Below, piece after piece: positions 35,969 through 43,751 of a DNA stretch of 64,000 nt. Location: assembly GCA_022794265.1 (NCBI GenBank), contig JAAWEK010000005.1, forward strand, positions 124,001 through 188,000, given 5' to 3'. How positions within the stretch are numbered: position 1 is the stretch's first letter; the number at the start of each line of letters is the position of its first letter. The position numbers and the translations under genes were made by a program. This DNA is from Lachnospiraceae bacterium. Its GTDB lineage: Bacteria; Bacillota; Clostridia; Lachnospirales; Lachnospiraceae. The notes beneath the pieces were generated by a model, which had not been told where the DNA came from, did not search any database, and worked only from the letters and a program-made list of their open reading frames with translations.

Positions 35969-37630
35969 TTATTCTTCCAGTAGTTCCAAAAAAATCCGTA
36001 TTATTGTCCCTTCTCCGGGACGGCTCTCCAAATCAATTTTTCCGTTCAAATACTGTACTGCGTGCTTTACAATGGAAAGCCCTAAACCGGTCCCCCCCGA
36101 TTCCTTGGAACGGCTCTTATCTACCCGATAAAAACGTTCAAATACTCTCTCCTGATGTTCCGGAAGAATACCAATTCCAGAATCCTTTACAGAGAGTACT
36201 GCATAATTCCTTTGTCTTTCTATGGAAACTTCTACTGTACCGCCGTCTGTATTGTACTTAATGGCATTTTCGCAAAGATTAAATATGATTTCCGTCAAAA
36301 GCTGCCGGACACTTATGATATTAACTTTTTCTCCCGTTACAGTGACTTGAATATCTTTTTGATCTGCCATATTTTCAAGTCCTGCAACAACCTCAGTGGC
36401 AATTTTGTATAAGTCAATCTGTTCAAAAGGCACATTACATCCCTCGTCCAGTCTTGATAAACGGATAATATCATCGATTAATGTGACAAGTCTTCCGGCT
36501 TCCGTGCGGATATGCCCTACGAAACGCGTCATATCCTCCGGTTTCACAAGACCGTTTTCCATCAGTTCTGCGCTTCCCATAATAGTTTGCAGCGGCGTTT
36601 TCAATTCATGAGATACATTCGCAGTAAACTCCCTCCGGTTTCTCTCCGCAAAAGCTGCCTCCGTTATATCAAATGCAAGTACAACCGCCCCGATTACCGC
36701 TCCGTTTGATTCAATACGATTGATATGAATTTGATATTCCTTTCCCTCTCGTTCTATACGAATTTCACTGTGTCCGCCTGAAAATGCATCCTGTATTGCA
36801 CGGTTTATATCCTGGCTTCGTTCCACTGTCAGAAAATCTTTACCCCTGCAGGAATTGCTTGCGTGGAACAACTTCAATGCGGCAGGATTGATGTTCAGTA
36901 CCATATTTTTTTCATTCAAAAGCACAAGTCCCTCCGTCATCCCATCGGTAATCTGCGCAAATTCATCATTTTTCCTTTGGAGTTCTGACAACTGCCTCTC
37001 TATCTGCCTGCGCTGTTTATTGATACGGTTCAGCAAAGGTGCTAATTCCTCATAAGTTTCATTTTCCAATGGTTTCTCCAAATCAAGGCTGTTAAGCGGT
37101 TCCATGATATGTTTGGAAATCCGGCTGGCTAATACCCCTGATAAAATGAGAGCCACAACAATCACAATAAAAATCGGCTGCAACATTCCTAATACAAGAA
37201 CCCATATGGTGACGCTGCTGATTGAAATTCTGAGCACCGAACCGTCTTTCAGCCTTCTGGCACAGTAGAGCGTTTTTTCCAAAAGCGTCGTAGAATAGCG
37301 TGAGCTTTTTCCTTCCCTGCTTTGCAGCGCCTGCCGTATTTCTTCCCTGTCCCCATGGTTTTCCATCTCTTCCATGTCAAACCATGTGTCATATAATACT
37401 ACTCCGTTTTCAGCAACCCAGGTAAGACGGTACTGGCTCGACTGTAATCCTTCAAGATACTCCTTCCCGTTCTCTTCAACAGCCGCAATAGCCAAAGTAA
37501 GTTCATCCTCTAACTGTTTTCCCTGAACATCACTAAAATAGCGATAAAGACACCCCATGATAATGACAAGGCTTGCAATGAGGACAGCGGCCGCCACGGC
37601 CATAATCGACTTAAAAATTTTCTTTGCCAT
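35969..37630 (-). CDS. phoR: phosphate regulon sensor histidine kinase (PhoR type)
   Basis: This kinase has about 553 residues. The ATG at 37630 (MAKKIFKSIM) has GGAGGTTAAC upstream. It has a first membrane helix (about 8-26), an external domain of about 125 residues and a second helix (WVLVLGMLQPIFIVIVVALILSGVL). A HAMP-like linker and coiled coil follow, then a PAS domain (about 235-335) and a phospho-acceptor box FTANVSHELKTPLQTIMGSAEL. The ATPase motifs are N (NLCENAIKYN), DSGIGI and GTGLGLSIVKH. It is the last gene of the pst operon, 14 bases after its regulator gene. The role is to phosphorylate that regulator at low phosphate. Confidence 0.87.
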   Translation of the reverse strand: MAKKIFKSIMAVAAAVLIASLVIIMGCLYRYFSDVQGKQLEDELTLAIAAVEENGKEYLEGLQSSQYRLTWVAENGVVLYDTWFDMEEMENHGDREEIRQALQSREGKSSRYSTTLLEKTLYCARRLKDGSVLRISISSVTIWVLVLGMLQPIFIVIVVALILSGVLASRISKHIMEPLNSLDLEKPLENETYEELAPLLNRINKQRRQIERQLSELQRKNDEFAQITDGMTEGLVLLNEKNMVLNINPAALKLFHASNSCRGKDFLTVERSQDINRAIQDAFSGGHSEIRIEREGKEYQIHINRIESNGAVIGAVVLAFDITEAAFAERNRREFTANVSHELKTPLQTIMGSAELMENGLVKPEDMTRFVGHIRTEAGRLVTLIDDIIRLSRLDEGCNVPFEQIDLYKIATEVVAGLENMADQKDIQVTVTGEKVNIISVRQLLTEIIFNLCENAIKYNTDGGTVEVSIERQRNYAVLSVKDSGIGILPEHQERVFERFYRVDKSRSKESGGTGLGLSIVKHAVQYLNGKIDLESRPGEGTIIRIFLELLEE

Positions 37631-37644
37631 GTTAACCTCCATCG

Positions 37645-38340
37645 TTATATCCCTTTCGTATCATTTGCACGTATTTCCAATCGGTAGCCTACGCCACGCA
37701 CTGTTTCAATCATTTTCCCGTAATCCTCCAATTTCACACGCAATGTACGGATATGCATATCAACCGTCCTCGTTTCACCGACATAATCAGCTCCCCATAT
37801 ATCATTAAAAAGCTGGTCGCGGGTAAATGCAATACCCGGGTGGGAAAGAAACAGTCTAAGAAGTTCAAACTCTTTCAAGGTAAGCTGGATTCTTTCATCA
37901 TAAAGTGTAACCGTATGCTCGTCTAAATTGACAACAAGACTCCCTGCCTTCAGAATATGCTGTACTTCTGTAGGATTGCACCGTCTGAGTACGGCTTTCA
38001 CACGGGACACCATTTCCATCATTCCAAAAGGCTTCACAAGATAATCATCTGCCCCCAGATCAAGGCTCTGTATTTTATCATATTCCATGCCTTTGGCAGT
38101 TGCCATGATAACGGGAATCCTGCACGTGTCAGGATTACCTCTTAAAAACTTCAACAGATTTATGCCATCCTCTCCAGGCAGCATAATATCTAAAATGATT
38201 AAATCCGGCTTATTGCTGCATAAAGCCTCCCGAAAAGCCGCTGCATCCGGAAAGCCTTCTGCTTCAAATTCAGTGGAATTAAGAGTATATACCTCAATAT
38301 CTCTGATGCTTGCATCATCCTCTACACACCATATTTTCAT
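37645..38340 (-). CDS. phoP: phosphate regulon response regulator (PhoB/PhoP type)
   Basis: This is an OmpR-family regulator of about 231 residues. The ATG at 38340 (MKIWCVEDDASIRDI) has AAGGAG upstream and overlaps the phoU stop by 4 bases. The receiver domain has VEDD, the phospho-acceptor Asp in LIILDIMLPGEDG and Lys in YLVKPFG. The winged helix has LTLKEFELLRLFLSHPG, VDMHIRTLRVKLED and RGVGYRLE. Position between phoU and the sensor kinase makes the Pho assignment strong. The likely target is the pstS promoter upstream of this operon. Confidence 0.88.
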   Translation of the reverse strand: MKIWCVEDDASIRDIEVYTLNSTEFEAEGFPDAAAFREALCSNKPDLIILDIMLPGEDGINLLKFLRGNPDTCRIPVIMATAKGMEYDKIQSLDLGADDYLVKPFGMMEMVSRVKAVLRRCNPTEVQHILKAGSLVVNLDEHTVTLYDERIQLTLKEFELLRLFLSHPGIAFTRDQLFNDIWGADYVGETRTVDMHIRTLRVKLEDYGKMIETVRGVGYRLEIRANDTKGI

Positions 38341-38987
38341 AAATCTGCTCCTTTGCGTTCTCCTGTTACAGAATAATCTACCCACTCCGCAATATTGACC
38401 GCATGGTCCCCAATGCGTTCAAAATATTTGGCAATCATCAGAAGATCCAACGCATATTCACCATCTGCCGGCTTTTCTGATATCAGCCTGATAAGCGATG
38501 ACTTGACTTTTAAAAATAAGTCATCTACCACATCATCACGGTCTATTGCCGCACCGGCCAGAACAACATCCTGCTTTACAAAAGCATCAATGCTTTCTGT
38601 AACCATCCGGCTTGCCTCTTCTGCCATAAAGCGAATATGACCACACTCCTCGCCTGTCCTGCCATCAAGAAACGTGATAATTTCCGCAATATCCGCCGCC
38701 TGTGTCCCGATACGTTCCATATCGGTTATCATTTTAAGAGCTGCGGAAATCTGCCGCAAATCCCTTGCCACCGGCTGCTGCTGTAACAGCAGTTTCAGAC
38801 ACAATGTTTCTATTGTACGTTCCTTCTGGTTAATCTCCCCATCCAGTGATAAAACCTTATCTGCCAGCTTCGCATCTCCCATCGTCAACGCTTTTGAAGC
38901 AACAGCAATCGCTTCCTCACACATAGCCCCCATCCTTGTAAGCTCATTATTCAGTATGGCAAGCTGTTCATCAAAACGACTTCTCAT
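38337..38987 (-). CDS. phoU: phosphate transport regulator PhoU
   Basis: This 216-residue, all-helical protein is made of two similar three-helix halves. The first has RFDEQLAILNNELTRMGAMCEEAI and the second starts near residue 115. The family motifs are visible: ERTIETLCLKLLLQQQPVARDLRQISAALKMITDMERIGTQAADIAE (in parts) and DLLMIAKYFERIGDHAVNIAEWV. The E/D-xxxR..D metal-binding pattern is kept in both halves. PhoU links the Pst transporter to the sensor kinase and dampens signalling when phosphate is ample. It overlaps pstB by 1 base and the regulator gene by 4. Confidence 0.93.
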   Translation of the reverse strand: MRSRFDEQLAILNNELTRMGAMCEEAIAVASKALTMGDAKLADKVLSLDGEINQKERTIETLCLKLLLQQQPVARDLRQISAALKMITDMERIGTQAADIAEIITFLDGRTGEECGHIRFMAEEASRMVTESIDAFVKQDVVLAGAAIDRDDVVDDLFLKVKSSLIRLISEKPADGEYALDLLMIAKYFERIGDHAVNIAEWVDYSVTGERKGADL

Positions 38988-39742
38988 TATCCAAACCTCC
39001 CTGTAATATAATCTTCGGTCCGCTGGTCCGCCGGTTGTTCAAACATCTTTTCCGTATCTCCATACTCAATTAAAGTGCCAAGCAAAAAGAACGCCGTATT
39101 ATCGGAAATCCGTACAGCCTGCTGCATATTGTGGGTTACAATAATAATAGTATACTTACTCTTAAGCTCCATTGCAAGTTCTTCAATTTTTGATGTTGAA
39201 ATCGGATCAAGGGCGCTTGTAGGCTCATCCATCAGAAGCACATCCGGCTTCACTGCCAATGCCCGGGCGATACAAAGCCGTTGCTGCTGACCACCGGAAA
39301 GTCCCAAAGCCGACTTTTTCAGCCTGTCTTTTACCTCCTCCCAAATTGCAGCGTCCCGCAGGGAATGTTCTACGATATCATCCAGTTTTGCTTTTTTTTT
39401 AATTCCATGCGTTCTCGGTCCATAAGCAATATTATCATAAATACTCATAGGGAAAGGCGTCGGTTTCTGAAAAACCATACCAACGCTGCGGCGGAGTTCA
39501 TTGACCTCCACGTCTGCATCAAATATATTTCTGTTCCTGTAATGTACTTTTCCTGTAATCCGCACATCGGGAATCAGGTCATTCATGCGGTTCAATACTT
39601 TTAGAAAAGTGGATTTTCCACAACCGGAGGGACCGATTAAAGCCGTAATACTCCGCTCTTCAATTTCGATATTAATATCCTTCAAAGCCTGGGTATTGCC
39701 ATACCAAAGACACAGGTCTTTTACTGTCATAACATTACTCAT
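38987..39742 (-). CDS. pstB: phosphate ABC transporter ATP-binding protein PstB
   Basis: This 251-residue ATPase drives high-affinity phosphate uptake. It has Walker [11 protein letters not shown]-loop [15 protein letters not shown] (the PFPMSIYDN string is a PstB hallmark), signature [10 protein letters not shown], Walker [16 protein letters not shown] and switch His VTHNMQQA. The PstB end motif [26 protein letters not shown] (in parts) is present. Overlaps of 4 bases with pstA and 1 base with phoU show a compact operon. Confidence 0.95.
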   Translation of the reverse strand: MSNVMTVKDLCLWYGNTQALKDINIEIEERSITALIGPSGCGKSTFLKVLNRMNDLIPDVRITGKVHYRNRNIFDADVEVNELRRSVGMVFQKPTPFPMSIYDNIAYGPRTHGIKKKAKLDDIVEHSLRDAAIWEEVKDRLKKSALGLSGGQQQRLCIARALAVKPDVLLMDEPTSALDPISTSKIEELAMELKSKYTIIIVTHNMQQAVRISDNTAFFLLGTLIEYGDTEKMFEQPADQRTEDYITGRFG

Positions 39743-40659
39743 ATGTTTTCTCCTCTTCGTTTCAGCCGGCGCAAATCCGATGTCCCCTGGACATCCTGCG
39801 TCCTTCTTTGAAAATATCTGCCCACCAGCGTAGCTGACAGATTGATAAATATAGTCAAAATCATCAGGATAGTGGCAATGGCAAAGGCAATTCCAAATTC
39901 TCCGTTTTCCTTTGCATAGACATATAATGCAACTGTCAGTGTAGCTCCTGCACTGTTAAGTCCCCTAAAAATCCCATTCAAAGCATGGGCAAAACCCGCC
40001 GTAAAAAGAAGCGCTGCCGATTCCCCAAGAATACGCCCGACAGACAGGATACATCCTGTTATTACACCGTCAATACAGCCTGGAAGCACAACCGTATAGA
40101 TTACACGCCACTTGCCGGCGCCCAGTCCAAAAGCGCTTTCACGCAGGCTTGCCGGCACTGTTTTCAGACTCTCCTGTGTAGTACGCATGACCGTAGGCAG
40201 ATTCATAATTACAAGTGTCAATGCTCCTGCCAGAAGGGACGTTTTCATACCAAAAAACTGACAGAAAAACAACATCCCGACAAGACCATAAATAATAGAC
40301 GGAATACCTGATAAGGTTTCAGCGGCATACTCAATCATGGCTGCCAGCTTTTTGTTTTTGGCATATTCCGTAAGATAGATTGCTGCGCCTACCCCGAGAG
40401 GAAGAACCAATACCAACGTTGCTACAACAATATAGACTGTATTGAGTATATCCGGCAGTATCCCAATCCGGTCAGAAAGATAACTCGGCTTTGTAGTGAG
40501 CAATTCCCATGACAGGTTCGGCAGTCCTTTCCACAATACATAACCGATTAAAAATAATACCAATGCACATGTAATGCTTACTGAAATTCCCATCAGCACA
40601 CGCATAACCGCTATATATGTTTTCCTTTTCAGGGAAATGGATTGTTTTTGCATTTTCAT
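39739..40659 (-). CDS. pstA: phosphate ABC transporter permease PstA
   Basis: This 306-residue inner membrane subunit has about six helices. PstA hallmarks are seen: [35 protein letters not shown] in the first half, and the EAA-like loop [22 protein letters not shown] followed by [20 protein letters not shown]. It makes the channel together with PstC. Its start overlaps the pstC stop by 4 bases and its stop overlaps the pstB start. Confidence 0.93.
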   Translation of the reverse strand: MKMQKQSISLKRKTYIAVMRVLMGISVSITCALVLFLIGYVLWKGLPNLSWELLTTKPSYLSDRIGILPDILNTVYIVVATLVLVLPLGVGAAIYLTEYAKNKKLAAMIEYAAETLSGIPSIIYGLVGMLFFCQFFGMKTSLLAGALTLVIMNLPTVMRTTQESLKTVPASLRESAFGLGAGKWRVIYTVVLPGCIDGVITGCILSVGRILGESAALLFTAGFAHALNGIFRGLNSAGATLTVALYVYAKENGEFGIAFAIATILMILTIFINLSATLVGRYFQRRTQDVQGTSDLRRLKRRGENI

Positions 40660-41531
40660 CTCTCCTTACTGTGTTTCAAAAAGAAATTTAATACGGCATT
40701 TATCAGCATGATAAAAAGAAATAACACCAATGCAATCGAAAACAACGCCTGCTTTTGCAAACTTCCGTCAGCCGCATAAGACATCTCACTTGCCACGGCG
40801 GTTGTAAGGAAGCGGACGCTCTGAAACATTTCCGGCATATTCGGGGCATTCCCTGCCACCATTATAATAGCCATTGCTTCGCCGATGGCCCTGCCGACAC
40901 CCAAAACTACCGCTGCCGCAATACCGCTTTTTGCCGCCGGGACAGACACCCGAAATGTCGTTTCAACCGGTGTCGCGCCCAGCGCCAGAGAAGCATCTTC
41001 GTACTCTTTTGGAACAGCTTCCAGCGCCGTAAGCGACACTTTGATAATCGAAGGCAATATCATAATCGCAAGTACAATCATTGCCGCAAAAAGACTTGCA
41101 CCGTCCGGAATACGGAAAATAATTCTTATCCCCGGAACAAGCACCATCATTCCAACAAGCCCATATACAACGGATGGTATGCCAGCCAATAAACTTACTG
41201 CTGTTTCAATCACAGCTTTTACTTTAGAATTTGCGATTTTTGCAAGGTAAACTGCTGTCATAAAACCAATCGGTACCCCAATAAAAATTGCACCTGCTGT
41301 ACCATAAATGCTTGTAAGGATAAAGGGTAAAATGCCGTACTGTGGCTGCGCCGATGTAGAAGCCCATTTTTTCCCAAACAGGAAATTCCAAACGCCTATT
41401 TTACGGATAGCCGGAATTCCTGATATGATAAGATAAATGGAAATAAGAAGTACACAACCAACTGCAATAAGACCGAGTATCAGGAATATGCCATGTATGA
41501 CATTCTCCATGAGCTGCTTTCTGTTCTTCAT
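40656..41531 (-). CDS. pstC: phosphate ABC transporter permease PstC
   Basis: This 291-residue permease has six helices. It contains FGKKWASTSAQPQYGILPFILTSIYGTAGAIFIGVPIGFMTAVYLA (cited in parts), typical of PstC. The EAA loop EYEDASLALGATPVETTFRVSVPAAKSG is followed by VLGVGRAIGEAMAIIMVAGNAP. It is separated from pstS by 103 bases that hold a hairpin overlapping the pstS stop, which may lower its expression relative to the binding protein. Confidence 0.93.
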   Translation of the reverse strand: MKNRKQLMENVIHGIFLILGLIAVGCVLLISIYLIISGIPAIRKIGVWNFLFGKKWASTSAQPQYGILPFILTSIYGTAGAIFIGVPIGFMTAVYLAKIANSKVKAVIETAVSLLAGIPSVVYGLVGMMVLVPGIRIIFRIPDGASLFAAMIVLAIMILPSIIKVSLTALEAVPKEYEDASLALGATPVETTFRVSVPAAKSGIAAAVVLGVGRAIGEAMAIIMVAGNAPNMPEMFQSVRFLTTAVASEMSYAADGSLQKQALFSIALVLFLFIMLINAVLNFFLKHSKER

Positions 41532-41617
41532 TTAACGCCACCTCTCATAACACTTAATTCCCGGGGGTAATGAACCAGACACCGTGCCTGCACCAGCATC
41601 CGGTGAATACCTCGAGG

Positions 41618-41640
41618 GGCAATAATCCCCAGGATTATTG
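41618..41640 (-). other. hairpin spanning the pstS stop codon
   Basis: CAATAATCC (41620-41628) and GGATTATTG (41632-41640) form a 9-base stem with a 3-base loop, covering the pstS stop (41635-41637). There is no U-tract. It could protect the pstS message 3' end or partly attenuate read-through into pstC, as often happens after binding-protein genes. Confidence 0.45.
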
Positions 41641-42453
41641 ACTTACTGATACTGCTCCCGCAGAAGATATAATCTCATTTGCTTCAGATGAAGTAATATA
41701 ATCAAAGAATTTCTGTGCTGTTGCCGAAAGTTTCGTATTGCTCTTTGTTACCAGTACAAAAGGACGCTGCACTGCATAACTGCCATCTCTTACTGTTTCT
41801 TCCGTAGGTTCAATACCTCCGACAGATAGAACTTTTACTATTTCCTTTACAGATGCAAGCGAAGCATATCCGATAGCTCCCGGATTACCTGCCACGGTAG
41901 TAATCACATCCCCGGTAGATGTAAGTTCCTGACGGTATTTACAGACATCCACAGTACCCGTGATTGTTTCAAAACCATCTCTTGTACCACTTCCTGCTTC
42001 ACGACCAATCAGGACAATTTCCAGATCCTTGCCGCCAATGTCTTTCCAGTTTGTTATCTCACCCGTATAGATTTTACCAATTGTTTCAAGGTCAAGGTCC
42101 TTTACCGGATTATCAGGATTTACTATAACAGCGATGCCATCAAGAGCAAGTACGGTTTCTTTCAGTCCCTGCGCCTTTTCTTCTTCTTTCAGGCTGCGGC
42201 TGGAAAGACCGATGTCACAACGTCCCTCTGCAACAGCTGTTATCCCGGAACCGGAGCCAGTCGGATTATATGTAAAGGTTACGCCGGAATTGCTTTTCTC
42301 AAAAGCTTCTCCTAAAGCACCAATTACCTTTTCCATAGAAGTAGAACCATCCGTAGATACAGTTCCGCTATCCGATTTTGTGCATCCTGCCATAACTGCG
42401 AGCAGAAACAACAGCAGAACGGCAGAACCAATAAATCTTTTTGTTTTTTTCAT
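41635..42453 (-). CDS. pstS: phosphate-binding lipoprotein PstS
   Basis: This lipoprotein has about 272 residues. The ATG at 42453 (MKKTKRFIGSAVLLLF) has AAGGAG upstream. The signal peptide ends in the lipobox VMAGC. Phosphate-binding loops are visible: the GSTSMEKVIGALGEAF segment, GSGSGITAVAEGRCDIGLSSR, and REAGSGTRDGFETI. It is the membrane-tethered receptor that feeds phosphate to PstCAB. A shorter PstS of this size is normal in Firmicutes. It is the first gene of the pst-pho operon behind a Pho-box-like promoter. Confidence 0.93.
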   Translation of the reverse strand: MKKTKRFIGSAVLLLFLLAVMAGCTKSDSGTVSTDGSTSMEKVIGALGEAFEKSNSGVTFTYNPTGSGSGITAVAEGRCDIGLSSRSLKEEEKAQGLKETVLALDGIAVIVNPDNPVKDLDLETIGKIYTGEITNWKDIGGKDLEIVLIGREAGSGTRDGFETITGTVDVCKYRQELTSTGDVITTVAGNPGAIGYASLASVKEIVKVLSVGGIEPTEETVRDGSYAVQRPFVLVTKSNTKLSATAQKFFDYITSSEANEIISSAGAVSVSQ

Positions 42454-42513
42454 AATATCATTCTCCTTTTCTTTCTGATATTTTATCCTACGCCTATTAT
42501 GATAGGTGCTGAC

Positions 42514-42553
42514 TGTAAAATCCAAAATATAGCTTTTGTCAAATCTTTGTAAA
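42514..42553 (-). promoter_or_regulatory. Pho-box-like repeats upstream of pstS
   Basis: On the minus strand TTTACA (42548-42553), TTGACA (42537-42542) and TTTACA (42514-42519) are spaced 11 and 23 bases apart. This fits the roughly 11-base period of PhoP-type TT(A/G/T)ACA repeats in Firmicutes. They lie 60-100 bases ahead of the pstS start. Binding by the operon's own regulator is inferred. Confidence 0.5.
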
Positions 42554-42589
42554 ATTAAAAGGACTTATTCTTAAAACCTACATATAAAA

Positions 42590-42631
42590 AATAAGTCTAT
42601 AGCCTCTGTATGAGAGACCTATAGACTTATT
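42590..42631 (-). terminator. strong hairpin with T-tract on the minus strand
   Basis: AATAAGTCTATAG (42590-42602) and CTATAGACTTATT (42619-42631) make a perfect 13-base stem. On the minus strand TTTTTTATATG follows. It would shield the pst promoter from leftward read-through, perhaps from a gene lost when the block on the right arrived. Confidence 0.7.
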
Positions 42632-42766
42632 AAATGATTAAAAAACCCGATTATTTATATCTGTCTTTGGGCGACAGTGAATGGAAAACCAGAAATCCGT
42701 ATCGCCATTTTTTTCATCAACTGGCAATCATGCTTCGTAAAAAAATCTACTCTCGGTTCAAGAACC

Positions 42767-42824
42767 TTGATTTTTTCCTGTTCAAGTGCTATATTGATAT
42801 TTAATATACTATGCTGTTGCATAG
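42767..42824 (+). promoter_or_regulatory. promoter and possible operator of the plus-strand TetR gene
   Basis: TTGATT (42767-42772) and TATATT (42790-42795) are spaced 17 bases apart. CTATGC (42809-42814) and GCATAG (42819-42824) form an inverted repeat just downstream, where an autorepressor could bind. The gene starts at 42858. Confidence 0.5.
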
Positions 42825-42857
42825 GAGTATTAACAAAATGAAGGGAGGCAAGTGGAA

Positions 42858-43547
42858 ATGGCAAAAAGCGATCAGCCAAAACAGGAAGATATGAGTACGC
42901 GGGATAAAGTCCTTTATACCTCTGCCACACTTTTTTGGGAAAAAGGCTATGAGAAAACGTCCTTGCTGGAAATTGCCGCCCGTGCGGGGGTCAATCGGGG
43001 GTCTGTGTTCTTTGCGGTCAAGAATAAAGAAAATCTGCTACGTATTCTGGTTTCCTATGTGCTGGAAAACACCTTTTCTTCCAGCTATCTGCTTGTTGGA
43101 AAAACTGACGACCCAGTTTTGAGCTATGCCGTTGAAACAGCTTTACAGCTTTATATGGCGGAGAGCCGGGAGGAAGTGCGGGAGCTGGCTGCCGCAGCCT
43201 ATACCCTGCCAACCACTTCTGACCTGATTTACCGCAAGACAGCAAAACGACTTTTAGAGCTGTTTGGGCCATATAACCCCGGTTGGCAGGAACGGGACTT
43301 TTACGAGCATGAAATCGCATCCGGCAGCATTATGCGCGGCTGTATGGCAAAGCCATGCGACCTGTACTTCACGATGGAGCGGAAAATGCGGCTGTTCCTG
43401 GAAACCACACTGGGTATCTACAATGTGCCGGAGGAAAAAACCAAAGAGGCCATTCAGTTCCTTTCGGGCTTTGACTTTGAGGACATAGCAAAACGGGCCA
43501 TTCAGGAAATGCTTGGAGTTTTGAAAACGAAAAAACTTACGGAATAA
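42858..43547 (+). CDS. TetR/AcrR family regulator
   Basis: This regulator has about 229 residues. The ATG at 42858 has GGGAGG 9 bases upstream. The HTH (about residues 15-60) includes TSATLFWEKGYEKTSLLEIAARAGVNRGSVFFAVKNKENLL in parts, a normal TetR recognition helix with 'NRGSVFF' instead of the usual 'S.GS.Y'. The C-terminal domain has no recognised ligand pocket. Codon use is more GC-rich than in the genes to the left and the strand is opposite. It is followed by a terminator and then the large surface protein gene, and is probably its regulator or a passenger of the same mobile block. Confidence 0.82.
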   Translation: MAKSDQPKQEDMSTRDKVLYTSATLFWEKGYEKTSLLEIAARAGVNRGSVFFAVKNKENLLRILVSYVLENTFSSSYLLVGKTDDPVLSYAVETALQLYMAESREEVRELAAAAYTLPTTSDLIYRKTAKRLLELFGPYNPGWQERDFYEHEIASGSIMRGCMAKPCDLYFTMERKMRLFLETTLGIYNVPEEKTKEAIQFLSGFDFEDIAKRAIQEMLGVLKTKKLTE

Positions 43548-43602
43548 TTTCTAAAAAAGGAGTGACAACCTATGAACTTCTGCAATATACTTACGACAGA
43601 CA

Positions 43603-43626
43603 GACAGGATAATTCTGTCCTTTTTT
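43603..43626 (+). terminator. intrinsic terminator after the TetR gene
   Basis: GACAG (43603-43607) pairs with CTGTC (43615-43619), and TTTTTT follows on the plus strand. A second GC-rich hairpin (CCCGCAGT...ACTGTGGG, about 43668-43692) stands before the surface protein gene and may be a leader structure. Confidence 0.6.
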
Positions 43627-43751
43627 GCTGTTCAAAAAAAGTTCATCAGATAACTATAGGCGCATTCTGCCCGCAGTTGCCATACTGTGGGCGGGATGCA
43701 CCTTTTTGCTTTGCTTCTGGAACAAAATCTTAAAGAAAGGAAATAGGCAAC

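Larger units (their letters stand above)
42454..42857. other. 404-base divergent region between pstS and the TetR gene
   Basis: This region holds the Pho-box-like repeats of the pst operon (42514-42553), a strong hairpin (42590-42631), and the promoter and possible operator of the plus-strand TetR gene (42767-42824). A minus-strand frame at 42655-42775 could be the tail of a lost gene ending at the hairpin, but I cannot name it. Confidence 0.5.

Noticed and set aside
42655..42930. 91-residue minus-strand frame before the TetR gene
   Set aside because: It overlaps the promoter and start of the well-supported TetR gene and has no ribosome site. Only its last 40 residues look protein-like; they may be a relic, but this cannot be supported.
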